From positions 250,341 to 314,340 of the forward strand of contig NZ_PPQD01000030.1 of the NCBI RefSeq assembly GCF_002901825.1: a stretch of 64,000 bases of DNA. Reading direction: 5' to 3'. The notes under the pieces are model-generated. The model was not told where the DNA came from. It saw nothing but the letters and a program-made list of their open reading frames with translations, and made no database searches. This document shows positions 1 to 10,057 of this stretch, in pieces; the stretch's first letter is position 1; each line of letters starts with the position of its first letter. The stretch is from Mammaliicoccus sciuri. GTDB lineage: Bacteria > Bacillota > Bacilli > Staphylococcales > Staphylococcaceae. Position numbers and translations under genes: made by a program.

Positions 1-79
1 AAGGTGATGCTTCAACTTCTTGAATCGTTAAATATTGTTTAATCTCTTCAACAATTTCTTTAATGCTCTTCTGTTTCAT
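1..79 (-). CDS. rnhB: Ribonuclease HII, N-terminal fragment (cut by window edge)
   Basis: Only the first 26 codons lie in the window, beginning [17 protein letters not shown]. RNase HII removes ribonucleotides and RNA primers from RNA/DNA hybrids. The visible part is the helical N-terminal extension of staphylococcal and Bacillus RnhB; the catalytic domain is outside the window. The assignment rests mainly on position: the start codon overlaps the 3' end of rbgA by 20 bases, and rbgA-rnhB is the conserved order in staphylococci and Bacillus. Confidence 0.75.
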   Translation of the reverse strand, partial: MKQKSIKEIVEEIKQYLTIQEVEASP

Positions 80-944
80 GCATGCCATCCTTCATTTCTT
101 CATATATATCGAAGCAGTAATGACCAATTTTAGCATTACGTAAATCTCTAATGATTAACTCCGTGACAGACTCATAATCTACTTCGTTACCACGTTTTAA
201 CATACCTCTTCTTTTACCAATTTGATCAAACAAACCAATGACGTCACCGTCTTCAGGTAATTCAATTTGATAAAATTGTTTTAATTTTTCTGGATCATGA
301 TCGATTAAAAAGTTTAATCCATATATCGCAACTTCATCTAAATGTACAATACTGTCTTTAATTGCCCCTGTTAAACTCAGCTTTTTACCAATCGTTTGGT
401 CTTCAAATTTCGGCCATAAAATACCTGGTGTATCTAACAATTCTAATTCTTTTCCTACTTTAATCCATTGTTGTTTTTTCGTCACACCTGGTGTATTACC
501 TGTTTTAGCAATTGATTTTTTGGCTAATTTATTGATAAGTGTGGATTTACCTACATTCGGAATACCAACTATCATAGCTCTGATTGCTCTCGGACGAAGA
601 CCTTTACGTTTTTCTCTATCAAATTTTTCTTTAGTGGCAGCTTGTGCAGCTTTCATAAGCTCACCTAAATGTTTACCATGTTTCGAATCAATTTGAACTG
701 GGAAAAAGCCTTGATTTTTAAAGTATTGTGTCCATTTATCTGTCTCACTTTGTTTTGACATGTCTTTTTTATTAAGTATTACAACACGAGGTTTTTGTTT
801 AACAATGTCATCAATCATCGGATTTCTTGAAGATAGCGGAATACGTGCATCGACTAATTCGAATACCACATCTACCATTTTTAATTGTTCTGTTACTTCG
901 CGTCTCGCTTTGGCCATATGACCTGGAAACCATTGAATTGTCAT
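60..944 (-). CDS. rbgA: Ribosome biogenesis GTPase RbgA (YlqF)
   Basis: 294-aa circularly permuted GTPase needed for late assembly of the 50S subunit. The G motifs occur in the permuted order G4 (NKKD, residues 58-61), G1 (GIPNVGKST, 127-135), G3 (DTPG, 171-174), the hallmark of the YlqF/RbgA family. The N-terminus [10 protein letters not shown] is the family signature. It is full length and probably co-transcribed with rnhB, whose start lies inside its 3' end. It is divergent from the csbB-like gene, with a 72-base gap between them. Confidence 0.96.
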   Translation of the reverse strand: MTIQWFPGHMAKARREVTEQLKMVDVVFELVDARIPLSSRNPMIDDIVKQKPRVVILNKKDMSKQSETDKWTQYFKNQGFFPVQIDSKHGKHLGELMKAAQAATKEKFDREKRKGLRPRAIRAMIVGIPNVGKSTLINKLAKKSIAKTGNTPGVTKKQQWIKVGKELELLDTPGILWPKFEDQTIGKKLSLTGAIKDSIVHLDEVAIYGLNFLIDHDPEKLKQFYQIELPEDGDVIGLFDQIGKRRGMLKRGNEVDYESVTELIIRDLRNAKIGHYCFDIYEEMKDGMHETEEH

Positions 945-1016
945 TTATATTTATCCTTTCTTATCTTAAACTATCGAAATATGATATATTAACCATATCT
1001 ATATAGGAGGTTTGTT

Positions 1017-1946
1017 ATGTTTATTTCAATTATAGTTCCTCTTTATAATGAGGAAACTAACATCTCTATTTTACATGAAAAAGTATCAAACGTCTTTTTA
1101 AATTTGCCGCATCAATTCGAAATCATTTTTGTTGATGATGGTTCTACAGATGCTTCTTTGAATTTAATTCAATCACTATCAGAAAAAGACAATCAAGTTA
1201 AATACATATCTTTCTCTAAAAATTTCGGCAAAGAATCTGCTATGTATTGTGGACTTGAACACAGTATAGGCGATGCTGTTATTATTATGGATTCAGACCT
1301 TCAACACCCACCCGAGATAATCCCACAAATGATTGAATTACATCTTGAAGGCTATCAACAAGTTGTCGCATTACGCAATCGCGACAAAGAGTCATTTTTC
1401 AAAAGAATTCCAGCTAAAATATTCTATAAATTATCTAGAAATATGATTGATGTTAAGTTAAAAAGTGGTGAAGGTGACTTTCGATTAATATCTAAAGAAG
1501 TTGTTGAGTCTATCATTAAAATGACAGAGTATAACCGATTCTCTAAAGGTATATTTGAATGGGTTGGTTTTAATAAGACAACTATTACATATGATCATCT
1601 AGATAGAAATCAAGGACGTTCTAAATATTCCAACTTTAAATTAATCGATTACGCAATTGATGGTATCGTTAGTTTTAATAATAAACCGCTTCGACTATGC
1701 TTTTATTTTGGTGGTATTACAATGTTTATCTGTCTTCTATATATTTTAATTACATTTATAAATATTATGATACATGGCATCGAAGAACCCGGTTATTTCA
1801 CAATTATTTCCGCCATTTTATTCCTAGGGGGCCTTCAATTATTTAGTTTAGGTGTTATAGGTGAATACATTGGTCGTATTTATTATGAAACAAAAGATAG
1901 ACCAAAATATATTATTCAACAAACAAACCTTAAATTTCACGAATAA
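1017..1946 (+). CDS. csbB: Family 2 membrane glycosyltransferase, CsbB/GtrB type
   Basis: 309 aa. A GT2 catalytic domain (VPLYNEE near residue 8, DDGSTD at 40-45, DSDLQHP with the DxD acid pair at 92-94) is followed by two predicted membrane helices at about 228-253 and 262-287. This matches polyisoprenyl-phosphate glycosyltransferases such as CsbB and GtrB, which load a sugar onto undecaprenyl phosphate at the inner membrane face. AGGAGG lies just before the start. The next gene is a YfhO protein; in B. subtilis and S. aureus the CsbB/YfhO pair is known to add GlcNAc to lipoteichoic acid. The sugar used here is inferred. I found no SigB-type promoter upstream. Confidence 0.85.
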   Translation: MFISIIVPLYNEETNISILHEKVSNVFLNLPHQFEIIFVDDGSTDASLNLIQSLSEKDNQVKYISFSKNFGKESAMYCGLEHSIGDAVIIMDSDLQHPPEIIPQMIELHLEGYQQVVALRNRDKESFFKRIPAKIFYKLSRNMIDVKLKSGEGDFRLISKEVVESIIKMTEYNRFSKGIFEWVGFNKTTITYDHLDRNQGRSKYSNFKLIDYAIDGIVSFNNKPLRLCFYFGGITMFICLLYILITFINIMIHGIEEPGYFTIISAILFLGGLQLFSLGVIGEYIGRIYYETKDRPKYIIQQTNLKFHE

Positions 1947-1964
1947 CACATATAGGTGAATCAA

Positions 1965-4565
1965 ATGATAAATAAAATAAAAACATTTTTTTATAACAAC
2001 GCTATTTACAAATACATTTTGCTTTTCGGTGTTTTAGCCATTTTAGGTCATACTTATATACTTTATCGCTATTTTAAAGATGGTATTATCTTTACTGGAC
2101 CAAATGATGGTATCGAACAAATGTTACCAATTCAAATGTATTTATATGAACATTGGACACATGGAACATTTTTCTATTCAACTGATTTAGGTCTTGGTGG
2201 AGATATGTTTATGGATTTGTCCTATTACTTCTCTACGAATATTTTGTTCATTATCAATGTCATTTTTGTTTGGTTAGGCTCATTTATCTTCCATTTTAAT
2301 ACGGATCATATGTTATTTTGGGCTCAGAATGCCATTGTCATATCAATCGTAAAGTCATTTTTAATTATGAGTTTTACCTTTTTATATGTTAAGAAGATTG
2401 GCTTAAATCGAACTGCTTCAATAGTTGCAGCTTTTCTATTTGCAGTTTCTCCTATTTATTTTAGGTTTACTGTATATTGGCCATTCTTTAGCGATGTCTT
2501 TATGCTATTACCATTATTATTATTCAGTATTGAAAGATTTTTAAAAGATAAAAAGATTGGCATGTTTATCGTAATCGTTGCCCTAACGTTTATCAATAAC
2601 TTTTATTTCGCATACTATCAGTTTTTAACAGGACTCATTTACTTTTTCTATCGATTTATTTTTCAACATAAGGCTGATATCGTACCAAGAATACAACAAC
2701 TTAAATTACTTGTAGTAGCGAGTATACTTGGTCTTGGAAGTAGTTTATTTATTTTCTTCCACTCTGCCCATAGTTTCATTGGGAATAATCGTGCAATTTA
2801 TAATGGAACGATTCCATTACTGTCTAACTTTAATAAACATGACAATATATTCTATGACAATTATTTAATTGTAGTACTTTTTATAGCCATTCAGGCGCTT
2901 TTAACAATAAAGCTTTACAAACATTATTATTATAGATTATTTAGCATTTTTACGATTATTTTAATGATTGCAAGCTTTATACCTTATGTAGATAGTATTT
3001 TTAATGGCTTTTCTGCACCACAAAAAAGATGGCATTATTTATTAACATTCTTTTCTAGTGGTTTAATTGCGAGTTACGTATATTACTTTAAATCGATTAG
3101 CATCAAGCAATATATCATCACCGCCATACCAGGTTTTATCGTCATTTTTTCAAGTTATTACGTAACTAAAGATTATGTCAGTTGGATTTGGATGGTACCT
3201 ATTCTATTTGTAATAGGATTGCTCGTATTAACCATAAAGCGTTTTACACGTTTATTAACACTTGTATTTGCGACAATGATTTTGTTAACTTCTTTCTTAG
3301 TCTCAAAAGATCATAGTAAGAACCAAATCTATCACGAAGATCATGAAAGACGTGCAAATAAATTCTTTATTCAAGCAAGTACGTTTGATAGTGGTTTACA
3401 ACGAAGTCATGTATCACATTTAAATCAACAATTGAATCCTGATGAAAGATTAGGATGGCGCGTATTAACACAAGACAATACACCTATGTATCAACATTTT
3501 AAAGGTCTTAGTTTATACTCTAGTATTTTTGATGGCGGTTTAAATCAATATCTTTTTGAAGATGCAAAAGTTAATCTACAAAATGAATCGTTAAGTCGTT
3601 ATAGCGATATGCAAGATAGATCAAACTTATACAGCCTTTGGTCAACAAAGTATATAATGAAGAAATCATATCAAAAATCATCGCCAGCAAACTTTAAATT
3701 GATTCAAGACGATGGCAAATATCAAATATTAGAAAACGAGCAACCGTTACCTGCAGTTAAAGTAACCGATCAATATTATGATGCCAATAATATTCATAAA
3801 CCGTTAGATCTTGAACATGCTATGATTAAAGGTGTTGTTACAACAGATAAAGATAAAGTTAATTCAGAAATAAACAAAGCACCGAATCTTTTAAATCAAA
3901 CTACCATTACAACACGTGATGCCGATTATCAACACAATATGTTGACCGTGCCTCGAAATGGAGATGGTTTAACGATTCAGCTACCTAAAAAGTTAACGAA
4001 TCAATATCAAGATTTATATTTAATGTTACATTTAGAACGGGAATTACCACAATCAAACTTTACAATTCAAGTAAATGATTATCCAAATAATCGTCTCTTC
4101 CAAGATTCAAAATATCGCATGAATCAAGATGATTTACTTTATCGTGTGCCAGTACCTAAAGATGGGAAAATATTTATCTCATTAACGAATGGGAAATATA
4201 AATTACAATTACAAGGTTTATATGGTGAAAATTATCAAACGTTGAAGCAAGCTCATAAAGAGAAACGTTATACTTACCATGAAAAAAACGGGAAAATTAA
4301 TATATCTTTAAAAGAACACAAAAAAGGAACAGCAGTCATCAATATACCGTATAGAGAAGGCTTAAAGGCTAAAGTAGACGGTAAAGACAAAGCCATTCAC
4401 AAAGTCAATCACATTATGTCAGGTATTGATGTAGAACAACAAGACAAAGATATAGAAATCACTTATCAACCACCCTATTTTAAAACGATGATTTTGGTTT
4501 CATTTGTTTCAATTATTTTAAGTATCGTCTTCACAAGAAAAGTGAATAGGAAGCTGCAAACTTAA
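1965..4565 (+). CDS. yfhO: YfhO-family multi-membrane glycosyltransferase (LTA glycosylation)
   Basis: About 866 aa. The N-terminal half has a dozen or more hydrophobic helices (residues about 15-450), followed by a large hydrophilic, probably extracellular C-terminal domain and a final membrane helix near 840-860. This is the YfhO (GT-C-like) architecture. The family transfers the sugar from undecaprenyl phosphate to lipoteichoic acid outside the cell. An in-frame GTG at 1956 could extend it by three codons, but AGGTG at 1954-1958 is well placed as ribosome binding site for the ATG at 1965, so I use that start. It is 18 bases downstream of csbB and ends at a strong bidirectional terminator. 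Confidence 0.85.
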   Translation: MINKIKTFFYNNAIYKYILLFGVLAILGHTYILYRYFKDGIIFTGPNDGIEQMLPIQMYLYEHWTHGTFFYSTDLGLGGDMFMDLSYYFSTNILFIINVIFVWLGSFIFHFNTDHMLFWAQNAIVISIVKSFLIMSFTFLYVKKIGLNRTASIVAAFLFAVSPIYFRFTVYWPFFSDVFMLLPLLLFSIERFLKDKKIGMFIVIVALTFINNFYFAYYQFLTGLIYFFYRFIFQHKADIVPRIQQLKLLVVASILGLGSSLFIFFHSAHSFIGNNRAIYNGTIPLLSNFNKHDNIFYDNYLIVVLFIAIQALLTIKLYKHYYYRLFSIFTIILMIASFIPYVDSIFNGFSAPQKRWHYLLTFFSSGLIASYVYYFKSISIKQYIITAIPGFIVIFSSYYVTKDYVSWIWMVPILFVIGLLVLTIKRFTRLLTLVFATMILLTSFLVSKDHSKNQIYHEDHERRANKFFIQASTFDSGLQRSHVSHLNQQLNPDERLGWRVLTQDNTPMYQHFKGLSLYSSIFDGGLNQYLFEDAKVNLQNESLSRYSDMQDRSNLYSLWSTKYIMKKSYQKSSPANFKLIQDDGKYQILENEQPLPAVKVTDQYYDANNIHKPLDLEHAMIKGVVTTDKDKVNSEINKAPNLLNQTTITTRDADYQHNMLTVPRNGDGLTIQLPKKLTNQYQDLYLMLHLERELPQSNFTIQVNDYPNNRLFQDSKYRMNQDDLLYRVPVPKDGKIFISLTNGKYKLQLQGLYGENYQTLKQAHKEKRYTYHEKNGKINISLKEHKKGTAVINIPYREGLKAKVDGKDKAIHKVNHIMSGIDVEQQDKDIEITYQPPYFKTMILVSFVSIILSIVFTRKVNRKLQT

Positions 4566-4594
4566 ATATATTCGACCCTTATTAGTCAATAAAA

Positions 4595-4650
4595 AATAAG
4601 CATATCACCAACAACTGAGTAATCAGTTCAGTGATATGCTTATTTATTTT
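4595..4650. terminator. Bidirectional terminator between yfhO and rplS
   Basis: A 14-bp arm AATAAGCATATCAC (4595-4608) pairs with GTGATATGCTTATT (4631-4644), with a further inner AACTGA/TCAGTT stem. T-rich tracts follow on both strands, so it can end both yfhO (+) and rplS (-). Confidence 0.85.
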
Positions 4651-4708
4651 GTATCGGGATATATGTCCCAATCACTTAAACGCTTAGCAAGCAATGCCAA
4701 GGTTTATA

Positions 4709-5059
4709 TTATCTAATTTCTTTAATACGAGCAGCTTTACCACGTAGGCTACGTAAGTAGTAAAGTTTCGCACGACGTACTTTACCGCGACGTTTAACTT
4801 CGATTTTCTCGATTTTTGGAGTGTGTACAGGGAATGTACGCTCAACACCAACACCGTAAGAAATTTTACGAACTGTAAACGTTTCAGAAATTCCGCCACC
4901 ACGACGTTTAATAACTACACCTTCGAACACTTGGATACGTTCGCGGCTACCTTCAACGATACGTACGTGTACAGTTAAAGTGTCACCAGCACGGAATGTT
5001 GGAATATCCGTACGTAATTGGTCTTTTGTTACTGCTTCGATTAACTTATTATTACTCAT
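4709..5059 (-). CDS. rplS: 50S ribosomal protein L19
   Basis: 116 aa, full length, starting [20 protein letters not shown] and ending [13 protein letters not shown], typical of bacterial L19, which sits at the 30S/50S interface. It is downstream of trmD as in most Firmicutes but has its own promoter (5158-5186) and a roughly 90-base leader, so it can be expressed separately from rpsP-trmD. Confidence 0.98.
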   Translation of the reverse strand: MSNNKLIEAVTKDQLRTDIPTFRAGDTLTVHVRIVEGSRERIQVFEGVVIKRRGGGISETFTVRKISYGVGVERTFPVHTPKIEKIEVKRRGKVRRAKLYYLRSLRGKAARIKEIR

Positions 5060-5150
5060 TATATTCTCTCCTTCTGACTATGTTCTTGCCCAATGTAATT
5101 GTTTCATATAAATGCTAGCAGCGGATCATAGTGAATTTGTGCTCACACAC
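5060..5150 (-). ncRNA. Candidate L19 autoregulatory leader
   Basis: The transcript from the 5158-5186 promoter has a structured untranslated leader before rplS, with a GTGTGAGCAC-type segment, a GCTGCTAGC segment and a purine-rich stretch before the start codon. Firmicute rplS genes are known to carry an L19 leader RNA. Position and length fit; I have not verified the consensus fold. Confidence 0.4.
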
Positions 5151-5157
5151 TTATATT

Positions 5158-5186
5158 AATATATCACATTGTACAAGTTGATTCAA
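5158..5186 (-). promoter_or_regulatory. rplS promoter
   Basis: Minus strand: -35 TTGAAT (5181-5186), 17-bp spacer, -10 TATATT (5158-5163). A good SigA match about 100 bases upstream of rplS. Confidence 0.7.
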
Positions 5187-5187
5187 T

Positions 5188-5910
5188 CTATTTTTTGTTA
5201 TCATTTAAGAAACGTTTATCCGCTTCTGTTAATGGATAACTTTCTAACAAATCTGGTCTTCTCTGTTGTGTTCTTAACAATGATTGTTCATGTCTCCATT
5301 TTTCAATGTTTGCATGATTCCCAGATAATAATACATCTGGTACCTTTAAGCCTTCATAATCTGCTGGTCTAGTGTACTGAGGATGTTCTAATAATCCAGA
5401 TGAAAATGAATCATCTTCATGTGATACTTGATTGCCAAGAACACCTGGTAATAGTCTTACGATTGCATCTGTCATTGTCATGCTCGCAAGTTCGCCACCC
5501 GTTAATACAAAGTCTCCAATTGATATTTCATCCGTTACACAATGTTCTCTAATACGCTCATCATATCCTTCATAATGACCACAAATAAAAATAATATGAT
5601 CACTTTCTGATAAAGACTCCGCTTTCGCTTGAGTGAATGGCTCACCTTGTGGACACATTAAAATCACACGCGTGTTTTCATCTTTATCTAATGAACGAAG
5701 TGCATTGAATACAGGTTCTGGCTTAAGGACCATACCTTGTCCACCACCATAAGGATAATCATCAACTTGTGAATGTTTATTATTCGCAAAATCTCTAAAA
5801 TTCACTGTATTAAATTGAACAATTTCTTTATCTTGTGCTCGTTTCATTATGGAATGATTGAGTACACCTTCATACATTTCTGGAAACAGTGTTAAATAAT
5901 CAATCTTCAT
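5188..5910 (-). CDS. trmD: tRNA (guanine-37-N1)-methyltransferase TrmD
   Basis: 240 aa. It methylates G37 next to the anticodon of tRNAs using S-adenosylmethionine and prevents +1 frameshifting. The SPOUT trefoil-knot region is recognisable ([12 protein letters not shown] near 110-121, [14 protein letters not shown] near 131-144), as is the N-terminal [13 protein letters not shown]. The start overlaps the rimM stop as ATGA, implying translational coupling. Confidence 0.97.
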   Translation of the reverse strand: MKIDYLTLFPEMYEGVLNHSIMKRAQDKEIVQFNTVNFRDFANNKHSQVDDYPYGGGQGMVLKPEPVFNALRSLDKDENTRVILMCPQGEPFTQAKAESLSESDHIIFICGHYEGYDERIREHCVTDEISIGDFVLTGGELASMTMTDAIVRLLPGVLGNQVSHEDDSFSSGLLEHPQYTRPADYEGLKVPDVLLSGNHANIEKWRHEQSLLRTQQRRPDLLESYPLTEADKRFLNDNKK

Positions 5911-6410
5911 CAGTCTAATAAACCTTCTAACGGTTCAATTTTAATAGTCTTCAGATTAACATCAACATGTTTAACAACATCTTCAATATAAGGAATTAAA
6001 TATTCTTTATCTCCCTTAACGACCCATACATCGTTAGCACCTGTCTCCATTATTTCGATTACTCTACCTAACGCTTCTTCATCTACGAACACTGTACAAC
6101 CAATAATATCTGAATAATAATATTCATTTTCTTCAAGTTCAATCGCTTCATTTGATTGTTCTTGGTAAATTTTAGAACCTTTTAAATGTTCGATATCATT
6201 AATGTTATAAATACCTTCAAACGTTAAAAGATGAAAATTCTTATGCATTCTATGTGATGCTATTGTATATGAAAATGATTCATTATTTTTCTTAACTGTA
6301 ATAAGTTGACCTTTATGAAATCGTTCATCGGTAAAGTCAGAATCTGATAATACTTTCACTTCACCTTTAATACCATGTGTATTAACAATTTTGCCTATTT
6401 CAACATTCAT
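5910..6410 (-). CDS. rimM: Ribosome maturation factor RimM
   Basis: 166 aa from the start [20 protein letters not shown]. It is a 16S rRNA processing and 30S assembly factor that binds S19. A RimM N-domain is followed by a PRC-barrel ([20 protein letters not shown] in the C-terminal half). A longer frame to 6437 exists, but GAGGAGG at 6421-6427 sets the start at 6410. It overlaps trmD by ATGA. A hairpin with a U-tract separates it from khpA. Confidence 0.95.
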   Translation of the reverse strand: MNVEIGKIVNTHGIKGEVKVLSDSDFTDERFHKGQLITVKKNNESFSYTIASHRMHKNFHLLTFEGIYNINDIEHLKGSKIYQEQSNEAIELEENEYYYSDIIGCTVFVDEEALGRVIEIMETGANDVWVVKGDKEYLIPYIEDVVKHVDVNLKTIKIEPLEGLLD

Positions 6411-6449
6411 TGAGCTGTGCCTCCTCAACTGTTTCATTAATTATTAACA

Positions 6450-6478
6450 TTAAAAAAGAGCACCAATTAGGTACTCTT
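6450..6478 (-). terminator. Internal terminator between khpA and rimM
   Basis: Read on the minus strand, AAGAGTACC pairs with GGTGCTCTT (one G-U pair) around a 5-base loop, followed by six T. It overlaps the khpA stop codon. Probably a partial terminator that lowers rimM-trmD expression relative to rpsP. Confidence 0.65.
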
Positions 6479-6704
6479 AATTAACTTCTACAAACACTTT
6501 CTTGCCTTGCTCGTTCATTGAACCAGACACAATTGTACGAATTGCTTTAATCATTCTGCCCTTCTTACCAATAATTCTGCCAATGTCTTCTTCATGAACG
6601 TCTATATTGAACGTAATGCTAGAATCTTGTTCATCTTTAGATATATTGATGTTCTCCGGATAATCTACGAGCGGTACTATAATTGTTTGTATTAATTTTT
6701 CCAA
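6477..6704 (-). CDS. khpA: KH-domain RNA-binding protein KhpA (YlqC)
   Basis: 75 aa single KH domain with the GxxG loop in IGRIIGKKGRMIKAIRTI. KhpA proteins bind RNA, usually as a dimer or with KhpB/Jag, and affect cell division and small-RNA biology in Gram-positives. It lies 13 bases after rpsP, the conserved Firmicute position. Full length. Confidence 0.93.
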   Translation of the reverse strand: MEKLIQTIIVPLVDYPENINISKDEQDSSITFNIDVHEEDIGRIIGKKGRMIKAIRTIVSGSMNEQGKKVFVEVN

Positions 6705-6717
6705 TATAATCTACGCT

Positions 6718-6993
6718 TTACTTAGAAAGTTTAGAATTATGGAATTTCTCCATGATACCTTGAGTTGATAAGATATCACGAACTGTATCAGTAGGTTTTG
6801 CACCGTCAGCTAACCATTTTAAAGCTAACTCTTCGTCAACTTTGATTTCTGCTTCTGGTTTAGCAACTGGATTGTAAGTACCGATTGGTTCGATAATACG
6901 ACCATCACGTGGAGAACGTGCATCTGCTACTACTATACGATAAAATGGGTTTCTTTTTGACCCTTTACGTGTTAAACGAATTTTAACTGCCAT
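6718..6993 (-). CDS. rpsP: 30S ribosomal protein S16
   Basis: 91 aa, starting [20 protein letters not shown] with the typical [12 protein letters not shown] segment. First gene of rpsP-khpA-rimM-trmD, with its own strong promoter at 7042-7070. The ffh terminator upstream isolates it from the SRP genes. Confidence 0.98.
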   Translation of the reverse strand: MAVKIRLTRKGSKRNPFYRIVVADARSPRDGRIIEPIGTYNPVAKPEAEIKVDEELALKWLADGAKPTDTVRDILSTQGIMEKFHNSKLSK

Positions 6994-7041
6994 GTTTAAA
7001 AAACTCCTTACTCATTTATAATTTCTTTTCTACAAGTAAAT

Positions 7042-7070
7042 ACTATAACAGGATATAAATTGTTTGTAAA
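7042..7070 (-). promoter_or_regulatory. rpsP operon promoter
   Basis: Minus strand -35 TTTACA (7065-7070), 17-bp spacer, -10 TATAGT (7042-7047), about 50 bases before rpsP. Confidence 0.75.
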
Positions 7071-7104
7071 GTGTTTTCTCTTTACCAATTTAAATTTCAT
7101 ACAA

Positions 7105-7160
7105 AATAAGAGAGCAAAGCTGGCATTATCCCTTAAAGATTGCTGCCATCACTTTGCTCT
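7105..7160 (-). terminator. ffh terminator
   Basis: AGAGCAAAG and CTTTGCTCT arms (plus-strand 7111-7119 and 7152-7160), with an inner TGGCA/TGCCA pair, followed on the minus strand by a T-rich run. Ends the smc-ftsY-ylxM-ffh transcript. Confidence 0.8.
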
Positions 7161-7185
7161 ATATTAAAGTTATATCATACTTCTA

Positions 7186-8550
7186 TTAGAACGGTAAGTT
7201 CATTCCTTGGAATGGATTTCCGCCTCGCTTACCTTTTTTACCTTTTTTATTGCTACCTGTAAATTGTTTCATCATTTTCTTCATATCGCCAAATTGCTTG
7301 ATCAATCTATTTACTTCTTGTAAAGAACGACCTGAACCTTTAGCAATACGACGTTTTCTAGAAACATTTAAAATGTCAGGATTATTTCTTTCTTCTAAAG
7401 TCATAGAACGGATAATCGCTTGAACATTATCGATTTGTTTAGGATCCATGTTAGCATTTTTCATGCCTTTCATTTTGTTAGCACCTGGAATCATATTCAT
7501 CAGATCATCTAACGAACCTAAACCTTTAACTTGTTCTAATTGTTCTAAGAAATCATCAAACGTAAATGAAGATGTTCTCATTTTCTTTTCTAATTCTTTA
7601 GCTTTTTCTTCATCGACACCTTGTTGGGCTTTTTCAATTAAACTTAATACGTCACCCATACCTAAAATTCTAGATGCCATACGTTCTGGATGGAACAATT
7701 CAAGTCCATCTAGCTTTTCACTCATACCAATAAATTTAATTGGCTTTTCAGTAACAGAACGGATCGAAAGTGCTGCACCACCACGTGTGTCACCATCTAA
7801 TTTAGTTAATGTTACACCTGTTATATCTAATGTATTATCAAATGATTCTGCAACATTTACAGCATCTTGACCTGTCATAGAGTCTACAACAAGCATAATT
7901 TCATCTGGTTTAGATACTTCTTTAACGTCTACAAGCTCATTCATTAATGCTTCATCAATATGCAGACGACCTGCTGTATCGATAATAACAAAGTCTAAAT
8001 GTTCTTCTCGTGCATATTTCAACGCATTCTCAGTAATTTGTTTTGGACTTACTTGATCGCCTTCAGTATATACAGGTATATCAATTTGCTTACCAACCGT
8101 TTGTAACTGTTGAATCGCAGCTGGTCTATAAATATCACATGCGACAAGTAATGGCTTTTTGTTATATTTTTTTCTCATTAATAATGCTAATTTACCTGCA
8201 GTTGTTGTTTTACCTGCACCTTGTAAACCGACCATCATCACAACAGTAGGTGGTTTACTGCTCATGTTAATTTTACTATTTTCTCCACCCATTAAAGTTG
8301 TTAATTCATCTTGAACAATCTTGATGACTTGTTGTCCAGGTGTTAAAGATTGCATAACATCTGCACCTAACGCACGCTCAGATACTGTGTTTACAAAAGA
8401 TTTAACAACTTTAAAGTTAACGTCTGCTTCTAATAATGCTAATCGTACTTCACGCATCATTGCTTTAATATCTTGCTCTGTAACTTTACCCTTACCTTTG
8501 ATGCGTTGCATCGTGGCTTGAAGTCTTTCGGATAACCCTTCAAATGCCAT
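7186..8550 (-). CDS. ffh: Signal recognition particle GTPase Ffh
   Basis: 454 aa. It binds 4.5S/scRNA and signal sequences and delivers nascent membrane and secreted proteins to FtsY. N domain (1 to about 90), G domain with P-loop GLQGAGKTT near 103-111 and DTAGRLH near 190, and a methionine-rich C-terminal M domain (MKGMKNANMDPKQ onwards). It is downstream of ylxM with a 12-base gap, and the operon ends here. Confidence 0.98.
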   Translation of the reverse strand: MAFEGLSERLQATMQRIKGKGKVTEQDIKAMMREVRLALLEADVNFKVVKSFVNTVSERALGADVMQSLTPGQQVIKIVQDELTTLMGGENSKINMSSKPPTVVMMVGLQGAGKTTTAGKLALLMRKKYNKKPLLVACDIYRPAAIQQLQTVGKQIDIPVYTEGDQVSPKQITENALKYAREEHLDFVIIDTAGRLHIDEALMNELVDVKEVSKPDEIMLVVDSMTGQDAVNVAESFDNTLDITGVTLTKLDGDTRGGAALSIRSVTEKPIKFIGMSEKLDGLELFHPERMASRILGMGDVLSLIEKAQQGVDEEKAKELEKKMRTSSFTFDDFLEQLEQVKGLGSLDDLMNMIPGANKMKGMKNANMDPKQIDNVQAIIRSMTLEERNNPDILNVSRKRRIAKGSGRSLQEVNRLIKQFGDMKKMMKQFTGSNKKGKKGKRGGNPFQGMNLPF

Positions 8551-8562
8551 AAATTTCTCCTC

Positions 8563-8898
8563 CTATTCAAGAATTTCTAAGCGTTCTATCGCCTGATTAA
8601 GTTCTTGATTATCTCCTGACAATCTTTTTAATTCATCAATAATAGATTGTCTTTCTTTAAATTTTTTAAAGAGCTGTAATTTCGTTTCGTACTCTTCTAA
8701 TAATTCATCTGTTCGTTTTATATTATCATATACTGCTTGTCGACTCACATGAAATGTCTCTGCAATTTCACTTAGTGCATAATCTTGTAAATAATATAAT
8801 TCTAAATAATTGCGTTGTTTTTCAGTTAATAACCCTTGATAAAAATCAAATAAGTAATTCATTCTCATTGTTTTTATAAGTTCATTATTTTCCGTCAT
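8563..8898 (-). CDS. ylxM: YlxM/p13-like helix-turn-helix protein, SRP-associated
   Basis: 111 aa from start [21 protein letters not shown] sigma-70 region 4-like HTH ([20 protein letters not shown]) makes up the core. YlxM homologues (p13 of Mycoplasma) stand next to ffh and are thought to influence the SRP pathway. A longer frame to 8943 has no family support, and the chosen start overlaps the end of ftsY by 14 bases, as in S. aureus. Confidence 0.93.
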   Translation of the reverse strand: MTENNELIKTMRMNYLFDFYQGLLTEKQRNYLELYYLQDYALSEIAETFHVSRQAVYDNIKRTDELLEEYETKLQLFKKFKERQSIIDELKRLSGDNQELNQAIERLEILE

Positions 8899-10057
8899 TT
8901 TGATCAGCTTCTTCAGTAGTATTTTCAACAGATTCATTCGCATCTATCATATCTGCAAATAATCCATAAACATAGCTTTCTGCATCAAATGGTTGTAAGT
9001 CATCAAGTTTTTCACCGAGTCCTACAAATTTAACTGGAATTTGTAATTCATTACGTATTGCTAACACGATACCACCTTTTGCTGTTCCGTCAAGTTTCGT
9101 TAATACGATACCTGTAACTTGTGTCACTTCTTTAAATGATTTAGCTTGTGACAATGCGTTTTGACCAGTTGTAGCATCTAATGCTAATAATACTTCATGT
9201 GGTGCTCCAGGTACATTACGATCAATAACTTTTCTAACTTTTTGTAATTCATTCATCAAGTTTGCTTTATTTTGTAATCGTCCTGCTGTATCACAAATTA
9301 AAATATCAGCACCTCTATTTTTAGCAGCATTTACAGCATCATACATAACTGCTGCTGGGTCAGAACCTTCTTTTTGACTAATCACTTCTACGCCAACACG
9401 TTCTCCCCATACTTTCAATTGTTCAATAGCACCTGCACGGAAAGTATCTCCAGCTGCTAACATGACTTTTTTACCTTCTTGCTTATAACGGTGTGCTAAT
9501 TTACCAATTGTCGTCGTTTTACCGACACCATTAACACCAACCATTAATATAACATTTAATCGGTCATTTTCAATATTCATTTGATCAATATCTTCATCAT
9601 CTTGCACATATATTTCGACTATTTTTTCAACGATGACTTCTCTTAATTCAGATGTTTCACTAATATTTTGGCGTTTAGCTTCCATACGTAATTCATCAAC
9701 AAGTTCCATAACTGTGTTAAATCCAACATCTGCTTGAATTAACATTTCTTCTAATGCTTCAAAGAAATCTTCGTCAACTTTACGGTAAACAGCTAATAAA
9801 TCATTTAATTTATTTTGGAAGTTCTCTCTAGATTTTTCTAACCCTTGTTTGAACTTAGCACCAAGTTGTTCAGATTCCCATTCTTCAAACTCATCTAATG
9901 ACATTAATCCATCGTCAAACTGAACCGCTTCAGGATTTTCTTTTTCATTAGACTCAGGTTCTAAGTCTTGGACTGGTTGTTCTTCTTGGTTTTCAATTTC
10001 TTTGTTTTTTTCTTCACTAGGAGAGAATTTATCCTTTAATCGTTTAAAAAAACTCAT
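8885..10057 (-). CDS. ftsY: Signal recognition particle receptor FtsY
   Basis: 390 aa. Acidic, glutamate-rich N-terminal A region (1 to about 75), N domain, and SRP-type GTPase domain with GVNGVGKTT near 175-183, DTAGRLQ and [10 protein letters not shown]. Membrane receptor that pairs with Ffh. Its start overlaps the smc stop by four bases and its end overlaps ylxM, so smc-ftsY-ylxM-ffh looks tightly coupled. Confidence 0.98.
   Translation of the reverse strand: MSFFKRLKDKFSPSEEKNKEIENQEEQPVQDLEPESNEKENPEAVQFDDGLMSLDEFEEWESEQLGAKFKQGLEKSRENFQNKLNDLLAVYRKVDEDFFEALEEMLIQADVGFNTVMELVDELRMEAKRQNISETSELREVIVEKIVEIYVQDDEDIDQMNIENDRLNVILMVGVNGVGKTTTIGKLAHRYKQEGKKVMLAAGDTFRAGAIEQLKVWGERVGVEVISQKEGSDPAAVMYDAVNAAKNRGADILICDTAGRLQNKANLMNELQKVRKVIDRNVPGAPHEVLLALDATTGQNALSQAKSFKEVTQVTGIVLTKLDGTAKGGIVLAIRNELQIPVKFVGLGEKLDDLQPFDAESYVYGLFADMIDANESVENTTEEADQNDGK

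Noticed and set aside
945-1016. SigB promoter before csbB
   Set aside because: CsbB-type genes are often SigB dependent, but no GTTTAA...GGGTAT pair is present.
4684-4902. 72-aa minus-strand ORF
   Set aside because: Out-of-frame shadow of rplS.
7448-7870. 140-aa plus-strand ORF
   Set aside because: Lies antisense within ffh, has no ribosome binding site, and its composition is that of a frame shadow.
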